Shown here: positions 21,246 through 33,681 of the stretch, in pieces | How the letters are laid out: each line of letters begins with the position of its first letter | Numbering within the stretch: position 1 is the first letter of the stretch | Assembly (NCBI RefSeq): GCF_904849725.1 | Contig: NC_058523.1 | Location: 343,893,948-343,957,947, forward strand | Direction of reading: 5' to 3' | From: Hordeum vulgare subsp. vulgare | Taxonomy: Eukaryota; Streptophyta; Magnoliopsida; Poales; Poaceae | DNA: 64,000 bases | Program-made: the position numbers and the translations under genes | The notes under the pieces: generated by a model | What the model was told of the DNA's origin: nothing | The model's database searches: none | Seen by the model: the letters and a program-made list of their open reading frames with translations, nothing else

Positions 21246-22486
21246 CATGCTGGTGGTGGCGGGGATGAATCTACTGATAGTGAGTGCGAGGTGGTTGAGG
21301 GGGTCCCCGTGTACCAGCATGGTGGTACACGGATCCCACCCATGTCGGCAACCCACAAGGAGAGGTCGGTGATTAGGCCTGATGGGGAGAAGTAAGTGCA
21401 TTTACTCTTTTTGTACCTTTTGCGTTCACGTTTCTTGAAATATCTAATGCATTGACCTTGTCATACTGTAGGGGTTGGCATCACCCCCGTGGAGTCTGCA
21501 AGACGAACACCGTCCTTGGTGTGCTTTGCCAGTATAATTCCCTGGGTTTGTCACGTTGCTCGGTGAGGGTCAGCTTCCTCAACTAGGATTGAGCTGTGAG
21601 CACTACAAGGCTGCCTAGGCCCCGCTGGAGGAGATGGCCATTGGTGTCTTGTGCCACACGAGGGCCGAGATGGTGATCAACAGCCTTTGGGTAATTTCTC
21701 CTTTACACAATCTAAAATTAACAATAGATAGTTATTTGACTAATCAATGTTGTCTCGTTTGATTGCAGACCTTCTACAGGTGTGAGGAGGGATACGAGGA
21801 GGAGGCGGCCAATGTTATCGGTACCGAGTGCAAGTGCCTATTACATAACTTACACCACGAGGCTTGGTTGCAGGTTGTTCGAGACCAGCACACCACACAT
21901 CGTATTAAGAAGGACAAGTCGTTGTGCCGCGAAAAATTTCTAAGGAAGGAGCAGTACATGAAGGTAATTACCTATTCTTAAGGCCTTGTACTTAGTTTCC
22001 TCGATTTGATTCGTAGGCGTAGCGCTCAAATTTCTCTCTATTAACTTATAGGCCCCCCGATATGGTGTGCGGATAAGATGGATTGTTGGGAGGCGTTGGT
22101 GGATGACTGGTGCACAGGCCAATGGCAAGCCGTCCATGACAATGCGAAGGACCGACATGCCCAAATGGTTGGTGTGCCACACCATCAAGGCAGCGCCAAC
22201 TTATTTCAGTTCGGGCTGAACTGGGTATGTGGTTTGCTTCAGGATTCATGCAATTCATTCTTCATGCTAGCTTGAGCCCTTTACTATTACTTTGTTCCTC
22301 TCTTTTAGGCGCACCACAATAACACGGAGGTGCCTCATGTGTACGACCTCTATGCCATGGCCCATACTGACTCGTACAAGAAGGCCAAGGCATTCTCCGA
22401 GTCTGACCTCGATCTCCAAAGAAGTTCACCAACATCTCCTCCCACCACAAGCTCGTGAGGTACAATAAGGAGGGGAAGGCGAGGAA
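21246..22486 (+). pseudogene. CACTA second gene, exons 1 (rest) to 5, duplicate copy 1
   Basis: Likely exons by GT/AG sites and protein similarity: 21246-21391, 21472-21690, 21769-21963, 22052-22224 and 22309-22486. Motifs: an acidic run then VPVYQ, NTVLGVLC, TFYRCEEGYEEEA, LRKEQYMK, DCWEALVDDWCTGQWQAVHD, VPHHQGSANLF, then YDLYAMAHTDSYKKAKAF. This is the conserved core of the plant Ptta/En/Spm (Transposase_24) type. It stops where the copia LTR fragment begins. Exon borders are inferred; exon 2 holds a degraded frame. Confidence 0.75.
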
Positions 22487-22543
22487 TGTTGGGGATCGTA
22501 GTAATTTCAAAAAAATTCCTACGTCACACCAGGATCTATCTAT
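22487..22543 (-). repeat. 57-bp stub of a copia (Angela/BARE1-type) LTR at the duplication junction
   Basis: It starts TGTTGGGGATCG, preceded by AGGAA, the same target bases as the full element at 34930. After 57 bp it changes into solo-LTR sequence. It shows that the copia insertion existed before the duplication. Confidence 0.9.
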
Positions 22544-24179
22544 AATTTCTGCTTGTTCGATAATCTTTTGGGTGACATTGTTATATGTTTTGCTACACTT
22601 TTATATATCATTGTACACATATTTGGACTAACCTACTAACTCAGTGCACCCATTGCCAGTTTCTGTGTGCTGATGTCTATTTTGCAAGGGCTTTTACCCA
22701 ATTTTCCGAAGCCCAAAAAATTCCAGCAAAAATATATAAAAAATCAGCGAAATAGAAGCTTTCGGATCACCGAAGATGGGCGAGAGAGGGGCCAGGGGCC
22801 TCCCAGGCGGCCTGCTGGCGCGGCCAGGCCCTAGGCCGTGCCAGGAGGTTGCCTGAGTGGGTCCCACCTCCTTTGGTGCCCTCCTTTGGCCTATATTTAG
22901 AGTCCCGAGAGGAAACCCTCGCAGACTTTCTGGAATCGCGAATTTCTCCATCGTTCCGCCGCCGCAGCGCTTCCGAGATCGGGAGCGTCACGAGACCTCT
23001 TCCCGGCACCCTGTCGGAGGGAGGATTGACCGCCAGGAGCTTCTCCACCGGCATGGACGCTTCTCGGACGTGTCGTGAGTAGTCCTCCTTGGACCATGTG
23101 TCCATGACCAGTAGCTATGTGAAGTCTTCTCTCCAATCTTGTGCTTCAATGGTTAGTCCTTGTGAGATGCCCTACATGATCAAGGCATCTATGTAATTCT
23201 CTTGCTATTGCTATGCTCAGTTTGTTGGGATCCAATGGATTATGAGATTATGTTCAGATTGTTATGAGTTATATATTTGATTATCCTCTTATATTATGTT
23301 CCTTAGTGATTCATGCATGTTCTCCGTTGCTATTTATTGCTTTGGCCAAGTAGTAGATTGTAACTCCAAGAGGGAGCGTTATGCATGATTGTGGGTTCAT
23401 CCCCCTCGATGTCTTGCTTGAGTGATATAAACATGAGACTAGGGGATATTCTTGTTGCCACCAGGGAGAAAACAACGATGCTTGTGACCACGGTTGGAAG
23501 GATTGTTTACCTTACGCATAGTTCGTTAATGCAGTTGTCCGTAGCTTTGAGTTTACAGTTTGGTTGGGGCTCGCAACTTAATACCGGAGAGATGTTCTGG
23601 ATAGATATATCAAGGTGGATGATTAGTAAGTAGATGTTGATGAATAAACGGTTTACTTGTCTTGGCGTACTGCCCATTACTATTGAACCTCTAACTATGA
23701 AGTAGCATAATTAGCATCGCGGTGCAATCATAATTTTGTCAATTGCCCAACTATGATTTGTTTACCCAAGCATAGTTGTTTATCGTCTTTTGGGAGAGAG
23801 ACATCACTAGTGAACATCATGTGACTCCGGTCCATATCACCATCATTGTTTACACCTCCACCATTTACCGCTTTCATTTACTTTTCCGTTGCAATCACTA
23901 TTACTTTCCCGCTTGTGTTTTGATCCTTTGCAAACTACAAGGCCGAAGAGATTGACAACCTCTCTGTACTCGTTGGGAGCAAATTTATTTGTTGTGTGTG
24001 CAGGTCCACGTATTCTGCTAACCAGGAGAGGAGACACCTACTTGTTGAGCCTAGGAGTCCTCCTGGTTCGATAAACCTTACAGTCTCCATGTAAGGGAAA
24101 TCTGCTACCGACTACATCTCCACCTTCCACTTGGGGTAACCAACGAGGGGCGAGAAGTTTATACATCAACTCGTCATCA
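22540..24179 (+). repeat. Solo LTR, duplicate copy (first 19 bp missing)
   Basis: It aligns with 1499-3135, including the TATA-like CTATATTTAG near 22890 and the GC-rich hairpin near 22800-22860. It ends at TCATCA, followed by TGGAG, the same position in the B LTR as in copy 1. Confidence 0.9.
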
Positions 24180-25481
24180 TGGAGCCAAATAATATTCTCG
24201 AGTATTAGCAGCTCAATTGTCAATTCAACCACACCTGAAAGACTTAATATGTGTAGCAAAATATTTAGTAGCAAAGCAGTATGGGAGTAACGGAAACAGT
24301 GGCAAATGTGACACTAGCAGTTTTGTAGTGATTGTAACAATAGCAACGAAAAAGTAACTTAGCAAAGATCAATATGTGAAAATCTCCTAGGCAATGGATC
24401 GATGATGGATAATTATGTCGCATGGCATTCATCATGCAACACTCATGACATAGGGTGATACAGAACTAGCTCCAAATCATCAATGTAATGTATGCATGTA
24501 TTCCATATATAGTCATACGTGCTTATAGAAAAGAACTTGCGTGACATCTTTTGTCCTACCCTCCCATGGCAGCGGGGTCCTAATGGAAACTAAGGGATAT
24601 TAAGGCCTCCTTTTAATAGAGAATCAAACCAATGCATTATCACTTAGTGAATACATGAACTCCTCAAACTACGGTAATCACCGGAAAGAATCCCAGTTAT
24701 TGTCACCCTAGGGGATGCGGATCATAACTCGTAATAGGTGTCTACAACTTGCAAGATAGGATCAAGAACACATATATATTCATGAAAACATAATAGGTTG
24801 AGATATGAAATAATGGCACCCGGGCCCTAGTGACAAGCATTAACCATAGCAAGTCATAGCAACATCAATCTCAGAACATAATGGATAGTAGGGATCAAAC
24901 CTTACCAAAACCAACTCGATTACATGATAGATCTCATCCAACCCATCACCGTCCACCAAGACTATGATGGAATGACTAATGAATGACATAGAGCATCATG
25001 AAATTGGTGATGAAGGATGGTTGGTGATGACGACGACGTTGATTTCCCCTCTTCGGAGCCCAAATCAGACTCCAGATCTGCCCTCTCGAGGAAGAACAAG
25101 AGGTGGCAGCGGCTCCATATCATAAAACGCGATGAACTCTACTCTCTGATTTTTCTCCCCGAATAGGAATATATAGGAGTGGAAACGAGGTCGGTGGAGC
25201 CACACGGACCCCACAAGCCAAGGGGCGCGCCTTGCAAGGTTGTGGCCTGGTGGTGGCCCCTCTTCGGTTAATTCTTTCGCCAATATTGTTTATTAATCCA
25301 AAAGTATTCTTCATAAATTTTCAGGTCAATTCGAGAACTTTTATTTCTGCACAAAAATAAGACTAAGGCAATTCTGCTAAAAACAACGTTAGTCCGGGTT
25401 AGTTCCATTCAAATCATACAAATTAGAGTCCAAAACAAGGCCAAAAGAGTTTGGAAAAGTAGATACGTTCGAGACGTATCA
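24180..25481 (-). repeat. 3' LTR of element B (copy 2), partial
   Basis: About 1.3 kb, collinear with the split LTR of copy 1 and uninterrupted at the site where element A sits in copy 1 (GGTGGCAGCGGCTCC near 25102). A TATA-like CCTATATATTCC lies near 25170 on the sense strand. Confidence 0.9.
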
Positions 25482-25496
25482 ACTCCCCGAAGCTTA
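25482..25496 (-). promoter_or_regulatory. Polypurine tract of element B (copy 2)
   Basis: ACTCCCCGAAGCTTA directly inside the 3' LTR, one base different from the element A tract. Confidence 0.85.
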
Positions 25497-27477
25497 AACC
25501 TTTGCTTGTCCTCAAGCAATTCAGTTGATAAACTGAAAGTGATAAAGAAAAACTTTTACAAACTCTGTTCGATCTTGTTGTTGTAAATATGTCTAACTTA
25601 TGTTCAGATCTTCATCTCAGATTATAGACTAACCACATTCACAATAATATTTAGGTCTCATATTTACTAATATCAATGGCATAATCAACTAGCGAGCAAT
25701 AATAATAAGTCTCGGATGACAACAATTTTATCAAAACAATCATAATACAATATGATAAACTAGTACCTTGCTAGCCCTTTCTGAGACCGTAAAACATAAA
25801 TGCAGGGCACGTCTGAAGAACAAGGACTAACTAGACATGTATTTCATGGTAAAAGAGATCCAGTCATACTCATACTCAATATCAATTAATAAAAAACGTA
25901 CAAATGCCGAAGGTGCTCTCTAACTGGTGCTTTTTATAAGAAGAGGATGACTCAACAGTAAAGTAAAATAGATAGACCCTTCAGAGAGGGAAGCATTGAT
26001 TTCAGAGGTGCCTGAGCTCGAGCTTTTAAAACACTGATGAGTCAAAATTTTGGACAATATGCTTTCATTGTCAACATAACAACTAAGAGATCTCAATATC
26101 TTCCTTGCTAAATACATTATATGCGGTTCTCAAATAAAAGAGTAAAGTTTTTACTCCCCCTCCACCAATCGATCACACTCCACGGCGGGCCGAATCCATG
26201 GGTACCGTCCATAAAAATAACAATCCTGGGGGAATTTTGTTTTATTATACGTTGATTTACCTTTTGAGCATGGAACTGGGCATCCCGATTACTAGCCACT
26301 TTCTCGTGAATGATAGTGAATCAACACATATCGTGCGAATAACCCACATAGCCTGGAAGATACTGATAGCCCCTAGTCGCTACATGAGCGATTCGGGCAT
26401 ACAAAACAGAACATTTATTTGAAGCTTTAGAGCATGACACATGCAAATTTACTTGGGACGACAGGTAAATACCACATATACGTAGGTATGGTGGACTCAT
26501 ATGAAACAACTTTGGGTTTATGGAAATGGATGCACAAGCAGTATTCTCGCTTAGTACAAGTGGAGGCTAGCAAGAGACTGGGAAGCGACCAACTAGAGAG
26601 CGACAATAGTCATAAACATGCTTTGAGATTAACCAACATTGAATGCAAGCATGAGTAGGATATAAATCACCATGAATATAAATATCTTGTAGGCTATGTT
26701 GGTTTCATTTCAACTACATGCGTGAACATGTGCCAAGTCAAGCCACTCGAATCATTCGGAGGAGGATACCATTCTATCATACTACATCACAACCATTTTA
26801 ATATGCATGTTGGCACTCAAGACAAACCAGTATTTACTCCTAGCTAATTAAGCTTGGAATAAGTAACTATAATCTATAATTGTCATTGCAAACATGTTCA
26901 ATTCATAACGAGATGAATCCAGAACGATGAGCTAATCATATTTACAAAAACAAAATAGGTCGAGTTCATACCAGCTTTTCTCCATCTTCGTCACTTCATC
27001 ATATATCATCATTATTGCCTTTCACTTACATGACTGAACGGTGTGAATAATAATAATAAGAGTACATGTGCATTGGACTAAGCTGGAATCTGCAAGCAAT
27101 AACTCAAATGAGAAGACAAGGTAATACGGGCTCTGTGATAGATAAACGACAATGAATATGAGAGCCACTCAACATGTCATCGTGGTCTTCTCCCTACGAC
27201 CTAAAGAAGAAAGAAAAACTATTTACATGGGAAAGCCCCCAACAAGCAAAAGAAGAATGAAAAATCTTTTTGGGGTTTCTTTTAACACTACAGCTAAACA
27301 AACTAGAAGGTAAAGCTAGAACTATTTTATTTTTTGATTTTCTCTAGGTTAATGAAACACACAAGAAGAAAACAAAAGGAAGAAATAAACTACTATGGAT
27401 GGTACAATGAAAAAGTATGAACACCGACAACTGGAATGAGTGTGTGAACATGAATGTAATGTCGGTGACAAATACGT
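25497..27477 (-). other. Non-coding 3' region of element B (copy 2)
   Basis: Collinear with 14313-16279 and, more distantly, with 5662-7563 of element A. The conserved core is at 26529-26573. The ORFs in it (60-74 codons) are not conserved between copies as proteins. Confidence 0.75.
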
Positions 27478-28408
27478 ACTCCCCCAAGCTTAGCCTTTTG
27501 GAGAAAGTTGGTCTAAGGCCATGGCTGGCCCAGATAATATCCAAAGTCATAGTGGGGTTGTACTGGGCCGCGGCAGCTACTGCCTGAACGACTTCAGCGT
27601 GGAGGCGAGCAGCCTTCGCATCTCTCTCGTAGTTGTTTGCCTCCTCTATGGTTATAAAGTACCACCATTTTTCCTGAAAGTTAAAGAAGGCAGGAGCAGG
27701 AAGGGTAATATGGACAGCATGTTGTCTATCAAAAATTAGTCGGTATAGGAGGTGTTGTTCATTTATCTTAAGAAACTGGTAGCGCACCATAGCCTCATAA
27801 TCGAGAAAAGCAAGTGGTAACTCAGTATCATTCTCCCTTATGGGTATCCCGAGATAATTAGCTAGACGAGTGGCATAAATTCCACCAAAGAAATCTCTGT
27901 CTACAACATTTTTATGTAGCCTCCTAGCAATAATAGCTCCTAAGTTATATCGTCTATCACACATGACCACACTCTTAAGAATACTAAGGTCAGGTACGCA
28001 AAGGTGGCAATGCTCATGTTTACTGTTAATACATCTGCCTATGAAGAGGGCAAGATAATGTATGACATGAAAGTGAATGCTCCCCAAGGTAGCCTATGTA
28101 ATATTTCTAGTTTCTTCCACGGTGATGCTAGCAAGAAAATCATTATATTCGTCTTTGTGAGGATCACTATGGCTACCCCATTGTGGAGTTTTGCATGCAT
28201 GGTTAAAATCTTCTAGGTCCACAGTATAAGATTCATCATAAATATTAAATAGGACGGAATGCCTCTTACACGTGGATGAAAATTCAAACCTCCGCACAAA
28301 GGAATCAGTGAGTTGATGATATTTCTTGCATTGGTCTGAAACAAAATCTTCAAGGCCAGCATTTTGTATGTACGTGTAAAACTCTTCCTTGAATCCGGCC
28401 AGGACCAT
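27344..28408 (-). pseudogene. ORF3 (env-position protein, Athila ORF-1-like) of element B (copy 2)
   Basis: One frame of 354 codons with a single stop near 28091. Motifs shared with element A ORF3: FKEEFYTYIQNAGL at the N-terminus, DFNHACKTP, IHFHVIHYLALFIGRC, NLGAIIARRL, GGIYATRLANYLGIPIR, YRLIFDRQ, ITLPAPAFFNF. The two proteins are clearly homologous but much diverged, so the frame has been kept over a long time. The C-terminus, unlike that of A, reads through the internal polypurine-like motif (27478-27492), which codes for LSLGEY. Function unknown. Confidence 0.7.
27478..27492 (-). promoter_or_regulatory. Internal polypurine-like tract of element B (copy 2)
   Basis: ACTCCCCCAAGCTTA, identical to the element A motif, 2.0 kb inside the true tract at 25482. 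It lies within the end of the ORF3 frame. Confidence 0.7.
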
Positions 28409-28937
28409 GAATGATTCCGACGACCATTCACAAGGCCGTACTTGAGCTTCCCTTGGATGTTCAAAGTCGGGCTCACGTATCGCAAGTCTCGGGATCTTCT
28501 TGCTTGAGGAACTAACTTGGTATATTTTACTTCACATTTTTCTTTCTCTGAAAAATAAATCTGAAATTTTTAATGACTCCACATAAAAATGAACAAAACT
28601 CAATCAAAACTTGTAGCAACTACTCCCACAAGTGCCTAGAAGCTATATCATGCATCAAATCTACTTGGGACCCTACAAATTTGACATGCAAGTTCAAGAA
28701 TAGGGTCAACAAAGCAAATTTTTTTTGCAACATATAGAGCACTAGAACAAAAACTAATTGGACTATTGGAGGAGTTACATACCAATGATCAATCCTCTAA
28801 AGTAGTCTTGCAAATGGGGCTTTAAGCAAGGAGATCCAAAATGGCACCAAGATGAGCTAAAACATGTGTTTGAGCAATGGTGGGATTTTTTCTGGAGGGA
28901 GGAGTGGATGGGTACTCGAATAAGTGAAGGGGCCTCA

Positions 28938-29120
28938 TGTGGGAGCCACAATCCACGGGGCGCGCCCACGGGGTGGCTGCGCCCTGTAGGCTTGTGGCCC
29001 GTTGGTGCAGCCCCCTCATGTGTTCTTAGCACCAAAAATTCTTAAATAATACAGAAAATCGTACTAAATTTTCACGGAGTTTTGAGAACTTTTATTTTTC
29101 ACGTCATTTTTCTAATACAC
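28938..29120 (-). promoter_or_regulatory. LTR-like segment upstream of ORF3 in element B (copy 2)
   Basis: A decayed GC-rich inverted repeat (GGAGCCACAATCC with GGCTTGTGGCC) is followed by ATAATACAGAAAATCGTAC, AAATTTTCACGG and GAGAACTTTTATTT. The B LTR at about 25200-25350 has the same series. It lies about 530 bp upstream of ORF3. Confidence 0.5.
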
Positions 29121-29404
29121 AGATAAAACGGAAAACAGAGAAATAATAGCATTTTTTTACTAAACTAAAACTAAGGAACAGAAAATAAAAGTTGGGTACA
29201 TAAGGTTGTGCTTTCTAAATTCATCCATCTCATGCCCGTCAAAAAGAATCCATAAATAAGGTTGATAAAGTGTTATTGACAAACTTTTTTCGAATGACAT
29301 GGAACCGGAGAACTTTCGAATAACACTAGGTTACCTCAATGGGGATATGCATGTCCCAAACAATAAGTATATCATATTTCTTTTTGACTGTAGGAAGAGG
29401 GAAT

Positions 29405-32220
29405 TCAAATTCTCCAATAGTGAACGTTGGATTTTTTTTCAATGGAGTTGATACTATGAACTTGAGATTGTTTCTTCGGAAAGTGTACCGTATGCTCATT
29501 ACCATTAACATGAAAAGTGACATTGCCATTGTTGCAGTCAATAATAGCTCGTGCACTATTTAGAAAGGGTCTACCTAGGATGATCGACAAGTTGTCGTCC
29601 TCGGGAATATCAAGAATAACAAAGTCCATTAATATAGTAACATTTGCAACCACAATACGCACATCCTCACAAATATCGATAGGTAAAGCAGTTGATTTAT
29701 CAGACATTTGAAGACAGATTTCATTAGGTGTCAAATTATTCAAGTCAAGTCTACGATATAAAGAGAACAACATAACACTAACACCAGATCCAAGGTCACA
29801 TAAAACAATTTTAACATAATTTCCTTTAATAGAGCATGATATAGTAGGTACTCCGGGATCTCCTAATTTCTTTGGTATTCCACCCTTAAAAGTGTAATTA
29901 GCAAGCATGGTGGAAATCTCAGCTTCCGCTATGTTTCTTTTATTTGTAACAATATCTTTCATGTACTTAGCATAAGGAAACAATTTCAGAATATTGGTTA
30001 AGCGCATACGTAAAAAGACAGGTCTTAGCATATCAGCAATGCGCTCAAAATCCTCATCATCCTTCTTCTTGGATGATTTAGGAGGGAAGGGCATGGGTTT
30101 TTGAACCCATGGTTCTCTTTCCCTACCATGCTTCCTAGCAATACAATCTCTTTTATCATATCTCTTATTCCTAGGTTGTGGGTTATCAAGATCAACAACA
30201 GGTTCAATATCCACATCATTCTCATTACTAGGTTGAGCATCGACATGAACATCATCATTAATGTTATTACTAGGTTCATGTTCATTAAAAGATTGTGTCT
30301 CGACATCAGAAATAGAGATGCCATTTGGGTTTTCATGTGACTCTACAACAGGTTCACTAGCAACATGCAAGGTCCTATCGTCATTCTTTTTTCCTTTTAT
30401 TAGAAGGACCAGGTTCATCAATATTAACTCTTTGAGACTCTTGCTCAATTCTCTTAAGATGGACCTCAAGATACAAAGGTTCCCGAGTCATTCTACCACC
30501 TCTAGTCACAACTCTAACAGAATGATCATTGTTCTTACTAATCATCTCATTGAGCAAATCATTTTGTGCCTTAAGTACCTGTTCTACTTGAGTAGTTACC
30601 ATGGAAGCATGTTTACTAATAAGCCTAAGGTCATTAACAGCTCTACTCATATAGTCACCCAAGCGATCAAGCATGTAAGCATTATGTTTCAATTGTCTAC
30701 TAACATAAGCATTGAATTTTTCTTGTTTAACAACAAATTTACCAAATTCATCCAAGCATAGGCTAGCAGACTCATTATAAGGGATATCACCTTCATCAAA
30801 TCTACGAAGATAATTTACCTCTACTACCTATGTCGGGTTATCAAGACCATGTATTTCTTCAATAGGTGGTAGATTCTTAACATCTTCAGCTTTAATACCT
30901 TTTTCTTTCATAGATTTCTTTGCCTCTTGCATACCTTTAGGACCGAGGAATAGAATACCTCTTTTCTTCGGAGTTGGTTTTGGAGGTGGTTCGGGAATAG
31001 CCCAATCATTATCATTGCTCAATATATTATTCAATACTAGTTCAGCTTGTTCAATAGTTTGTTCCCTGAAAACACAACCAACACAACTATCTAGGTGGTC
31101 CCTAGAAACATCGGTTAGTCCATTATAAAAGATATCAAGTATTTCATTTTTCTTGAGAGAGTGATCAGGCAAAGCATTAAGTAACTGAAGAAGCTTCCCC
31201 CTAGCTTGTGGGAGACTCTCTTCTTCAATCTGCACAAAGTTAAATATTTTCTGCAAGGCAACTTGTTTCTTGTGGGCAGGAATATTTTTTTTACGGAAGT
31301 AGAATATCATATCCTCGGGACTACGCACACAACTAGGAGCAAGAGAATTAAACCATATCTTAGCATCACCCTTTAGGCCTTGTTCGGTTGACAGGCAAGT
31401 GAAAGGGATTTGGCAGGGATTGAGGAGATTAAATCCCTAACAAGTCAAATTACCCTCCAATCCTCTCCAATCCCCATGGGAGGAGGATTAACCGAACAAG
31501 GCCTTAATGAGAACAGAAACATCTTAAGAATACAGTAATAACGATTTTTTCCTCATGAGTAAATAGGGTGGCTATATCATTCAATTTAGTAAGGTGTGCC
31601 ACAACAGTTTTAGATTCATAACCATGGAAAGGATAAGATTCTACCAAAGTAATTAACTCAGGATCAACAGATAATTCATAATCCTTATTAGTAACACAGA
31701 TAGGTGAACTAGCAAACTTGGGATCATATTGCATTCTAGCATACAAAGATTTTCCCTTCCATTTGCATAGCAATTTCTTAAGATCATCTCTATCCTTACA
31801 ATCAAGAAAGTCCCTAGATACTTCTCCTTCCATAACATAACCCTTAGTTATATTAGGAAATTCATATCTAGGAGAGCTAGGTCTAGTAGGTGCATCATAG
31901 TGTTCAGTTTCTACAATTTTCTCAGATTCAGAAATATCATCACTTTCAACATTCACTCTAGCAATTTGTTCATCAAGAAATTCACCACGTGGCACAATAG
32001 TATCAAGCAAAGTATCAGCATAAGCATCACACATAGCACATGTAGCATCATCAGTTACTTGCGACATATTAGATTGAGTAGCGGGTGGTGGTGTCGCAAA
32101 TTTACTCATAACACACGGTGAATCAAGTGCACAGCTAGATGGCAGTTCCTTACCTATCCTTGTACTTGAGGGGTATATCTTGGTTTTAGCGTCTTTCAGA
32201 TTCTTCATAGTGATCAACAA
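29405..32220 (-). pseudogene. Gag-protease of element B (copy 2)
   Basis: Gag N-terminal part 32220-31504, MITE at 31376-31503, gag core from about 31370 to 30828, coiled coil and basic linker 30755-30381, protease 30469-29405. The protease reads CDLGSGVSVMLFSLY: the DLG triad is kept but the next Ala is Ser, and the usual Pro is Leu. The ILGRPFLNSARAIIDC motif follows. A frame change lies near 30400 in a run of T and C. No zinc knuckle was found. Confidence 0.85.
31376..31503. mobile_element. Tourist-like (PIF/Harbinger) MITE, copy 2
   Basis: 128 bp, TIRs GGCCTTGTTCGGTT and AACCGAACAAGGCC, flanked by TTA at 31373-31375 and 31504-31506. Same site as 19019-19146. The right TIR is the exact complement of the left here, whereas copy 1 has one change. 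Confidence 0.92.
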
Positions 32221-32257
32221 ATATAAATTCCAAGTGACTCAGAGAATAAAGTTATGC

Positions 32258-32275
32258 TCCCTGGCAACAACACCA
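32258..32275 (-). other. Decayed primer binding site of element B (copy 2)
   Basis: Sense strand TGGTGTTGTTGCCAGGGA. Compared with the tRNA-Asp complement both CpG pairs have become TG or CA, as expected for methylated cytosine decay. Confidence 0.75.
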
Positions 32276-32285
32276 AAAAAGGTCT

Positions 32286-33681
32286 TCATAACCCACAAGT
32301 ATAGGGATCACAACAATTTTCGAGGGTAGAGTATTCAACCCAAATTTATTGATTCGACTCAAGGGGATCCAAAGAATATTCTCGAGTATTAGAAGCTAAG
32401 TTGTCAATTCAACCACACGAGAAACACTTAATATCTGTAGCAAAGTATTTAGTAGCAAAGTAGTATGGGAGTAACGGTAAGAGTGGCAAACGTGACAGTA
32501 GCAGTTTTGTAGTTATTGTAACAATAGCAACGGAAAAGTAATTTAACAAAGATTAATATGTGAAAAGCTCGTAGGCAATGGATCAGTGATGTATGATTAT
32601 GTTGGAGGGCATTCATCATGCAACAGTCATAACATAGGTTGATACAGAACTACCTCAAATTCATCAATGTAATGTTGGCATGTATTCCTTATATAGTCAT
32701 ACGTGCTTATGGAAAAGAATTTGCATGACAACTTTTGTCCTACCCTCCCATGGCAGCGGGGTCCTAATGGAAACAAAGGGATATTAAGGCCTCCTTTTGA
32801 TAGAGAACCGGACCAAAGCATTATCAATTAGTGAATACATGAACTCCTCAAACTACGGTAATCAACAGAAAGAATCCAAGTTATTATTACCCTGGGGGAT
32901 GTGGATCATAACTCGTAATAGGTGCCTACAACTTGCAAGATAGGATCAAGAACACATATATATTCATGAAAACATAATAGGTTCTGATCTAAAATGAGGG
33001 CACTCGGGCCCTAATGACAAGCATTAAGCATAGAAAAGTCATAGCAACATGAATCTGAGAACATAATGGATACTAGGGATCAAATTCTAACAAAACTAAC
33101 TCGATTACATGATAGGTTTCATCGAACCCATCACCGTCCAGCAAGCCTTTGATGGAATTACTCATGAACGACGGAGAGCATCATGAAATTGGTGATGAAG
33201 GATGGTTGGTGATTACGACGGCGTCGATTTCCCCTCTTCGGAGCCCAATTCAGACTCCGGATCTTCCCTCTCGAGGAAGAACGGGAGGTGGCAGCGGCTC
33301 CGTATCATAAAACGCGATGAACTCTTCTCTCTTTTTTTCTCCCCGAATAGGAATATATAGGAGTGGAAACGAGGTCGGTGGAGCTACAGGGAGCCCACAA
33401 ACCACGGGCGCGCCCTAGGGGGGTCGCGCCGTGCAGGCTTGTGGCCTGGTGGTGGCCCCTCTCCGGTTGATTCTTTCGCCAATATTTTTTATTAATTCCA
33501 AAAGTATTCTCCATAAATTTTTAGGTCAATCTGGGAACTTTTATTTCTGCACAAAAATAACACCAAGGCAATTCTGCTGAAAACAATGTCAGTCAGGGTT
33601 AGTTCCATTCAAATCATACAAATTAGAGTCCAAAACAAGGGCAAAATAGTTTGGAAAAGTAGATACATTGGAGACGTATCA
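32286..33681 (-). repeat. 5' LTR of element B (copy 2)
   Basis: 1396 bp. The second base has changed (TCATAACCC). It keeps the segment near 33440-33525 that copy 1 lost. A TATA-like CCTATATATTCC lies near 33351-33362 on the sense strand. Confidence 0.9.

Larger units (their letters stand above)
1499..22539 (+). repeat. Tandem duplication, left copy
   Basis: Direct repeat with 22540-34985. The order is the same: solo LTR, element B with MITE, CACTA exons, start of the copia LTR. Differences: the left copy holds element A (about 9.86 kb) and lacks about 1.02 kb of ORF3, 155 bp of protease, 85 bp of LTR and 33 bp at the polypurine tract. Without these the lengths agree. Confidence 0.9.
24180..33681 (-). 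mobile_element. Gypsy (Athila-like) element B, copy 2, pol-less
   Basis: The more complete copy of element B. The 3' LTR is 24180-25481 (start lost at the duplication junction) and the 5' LTR is 32286-33681. It keeps the polypurine tract, ORF3 and the protease active-site region lost from copy 1. GTGGC follows it at 33682-33686, as after copy 1. No RT or integrase is seen. Confidence 0.9.
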
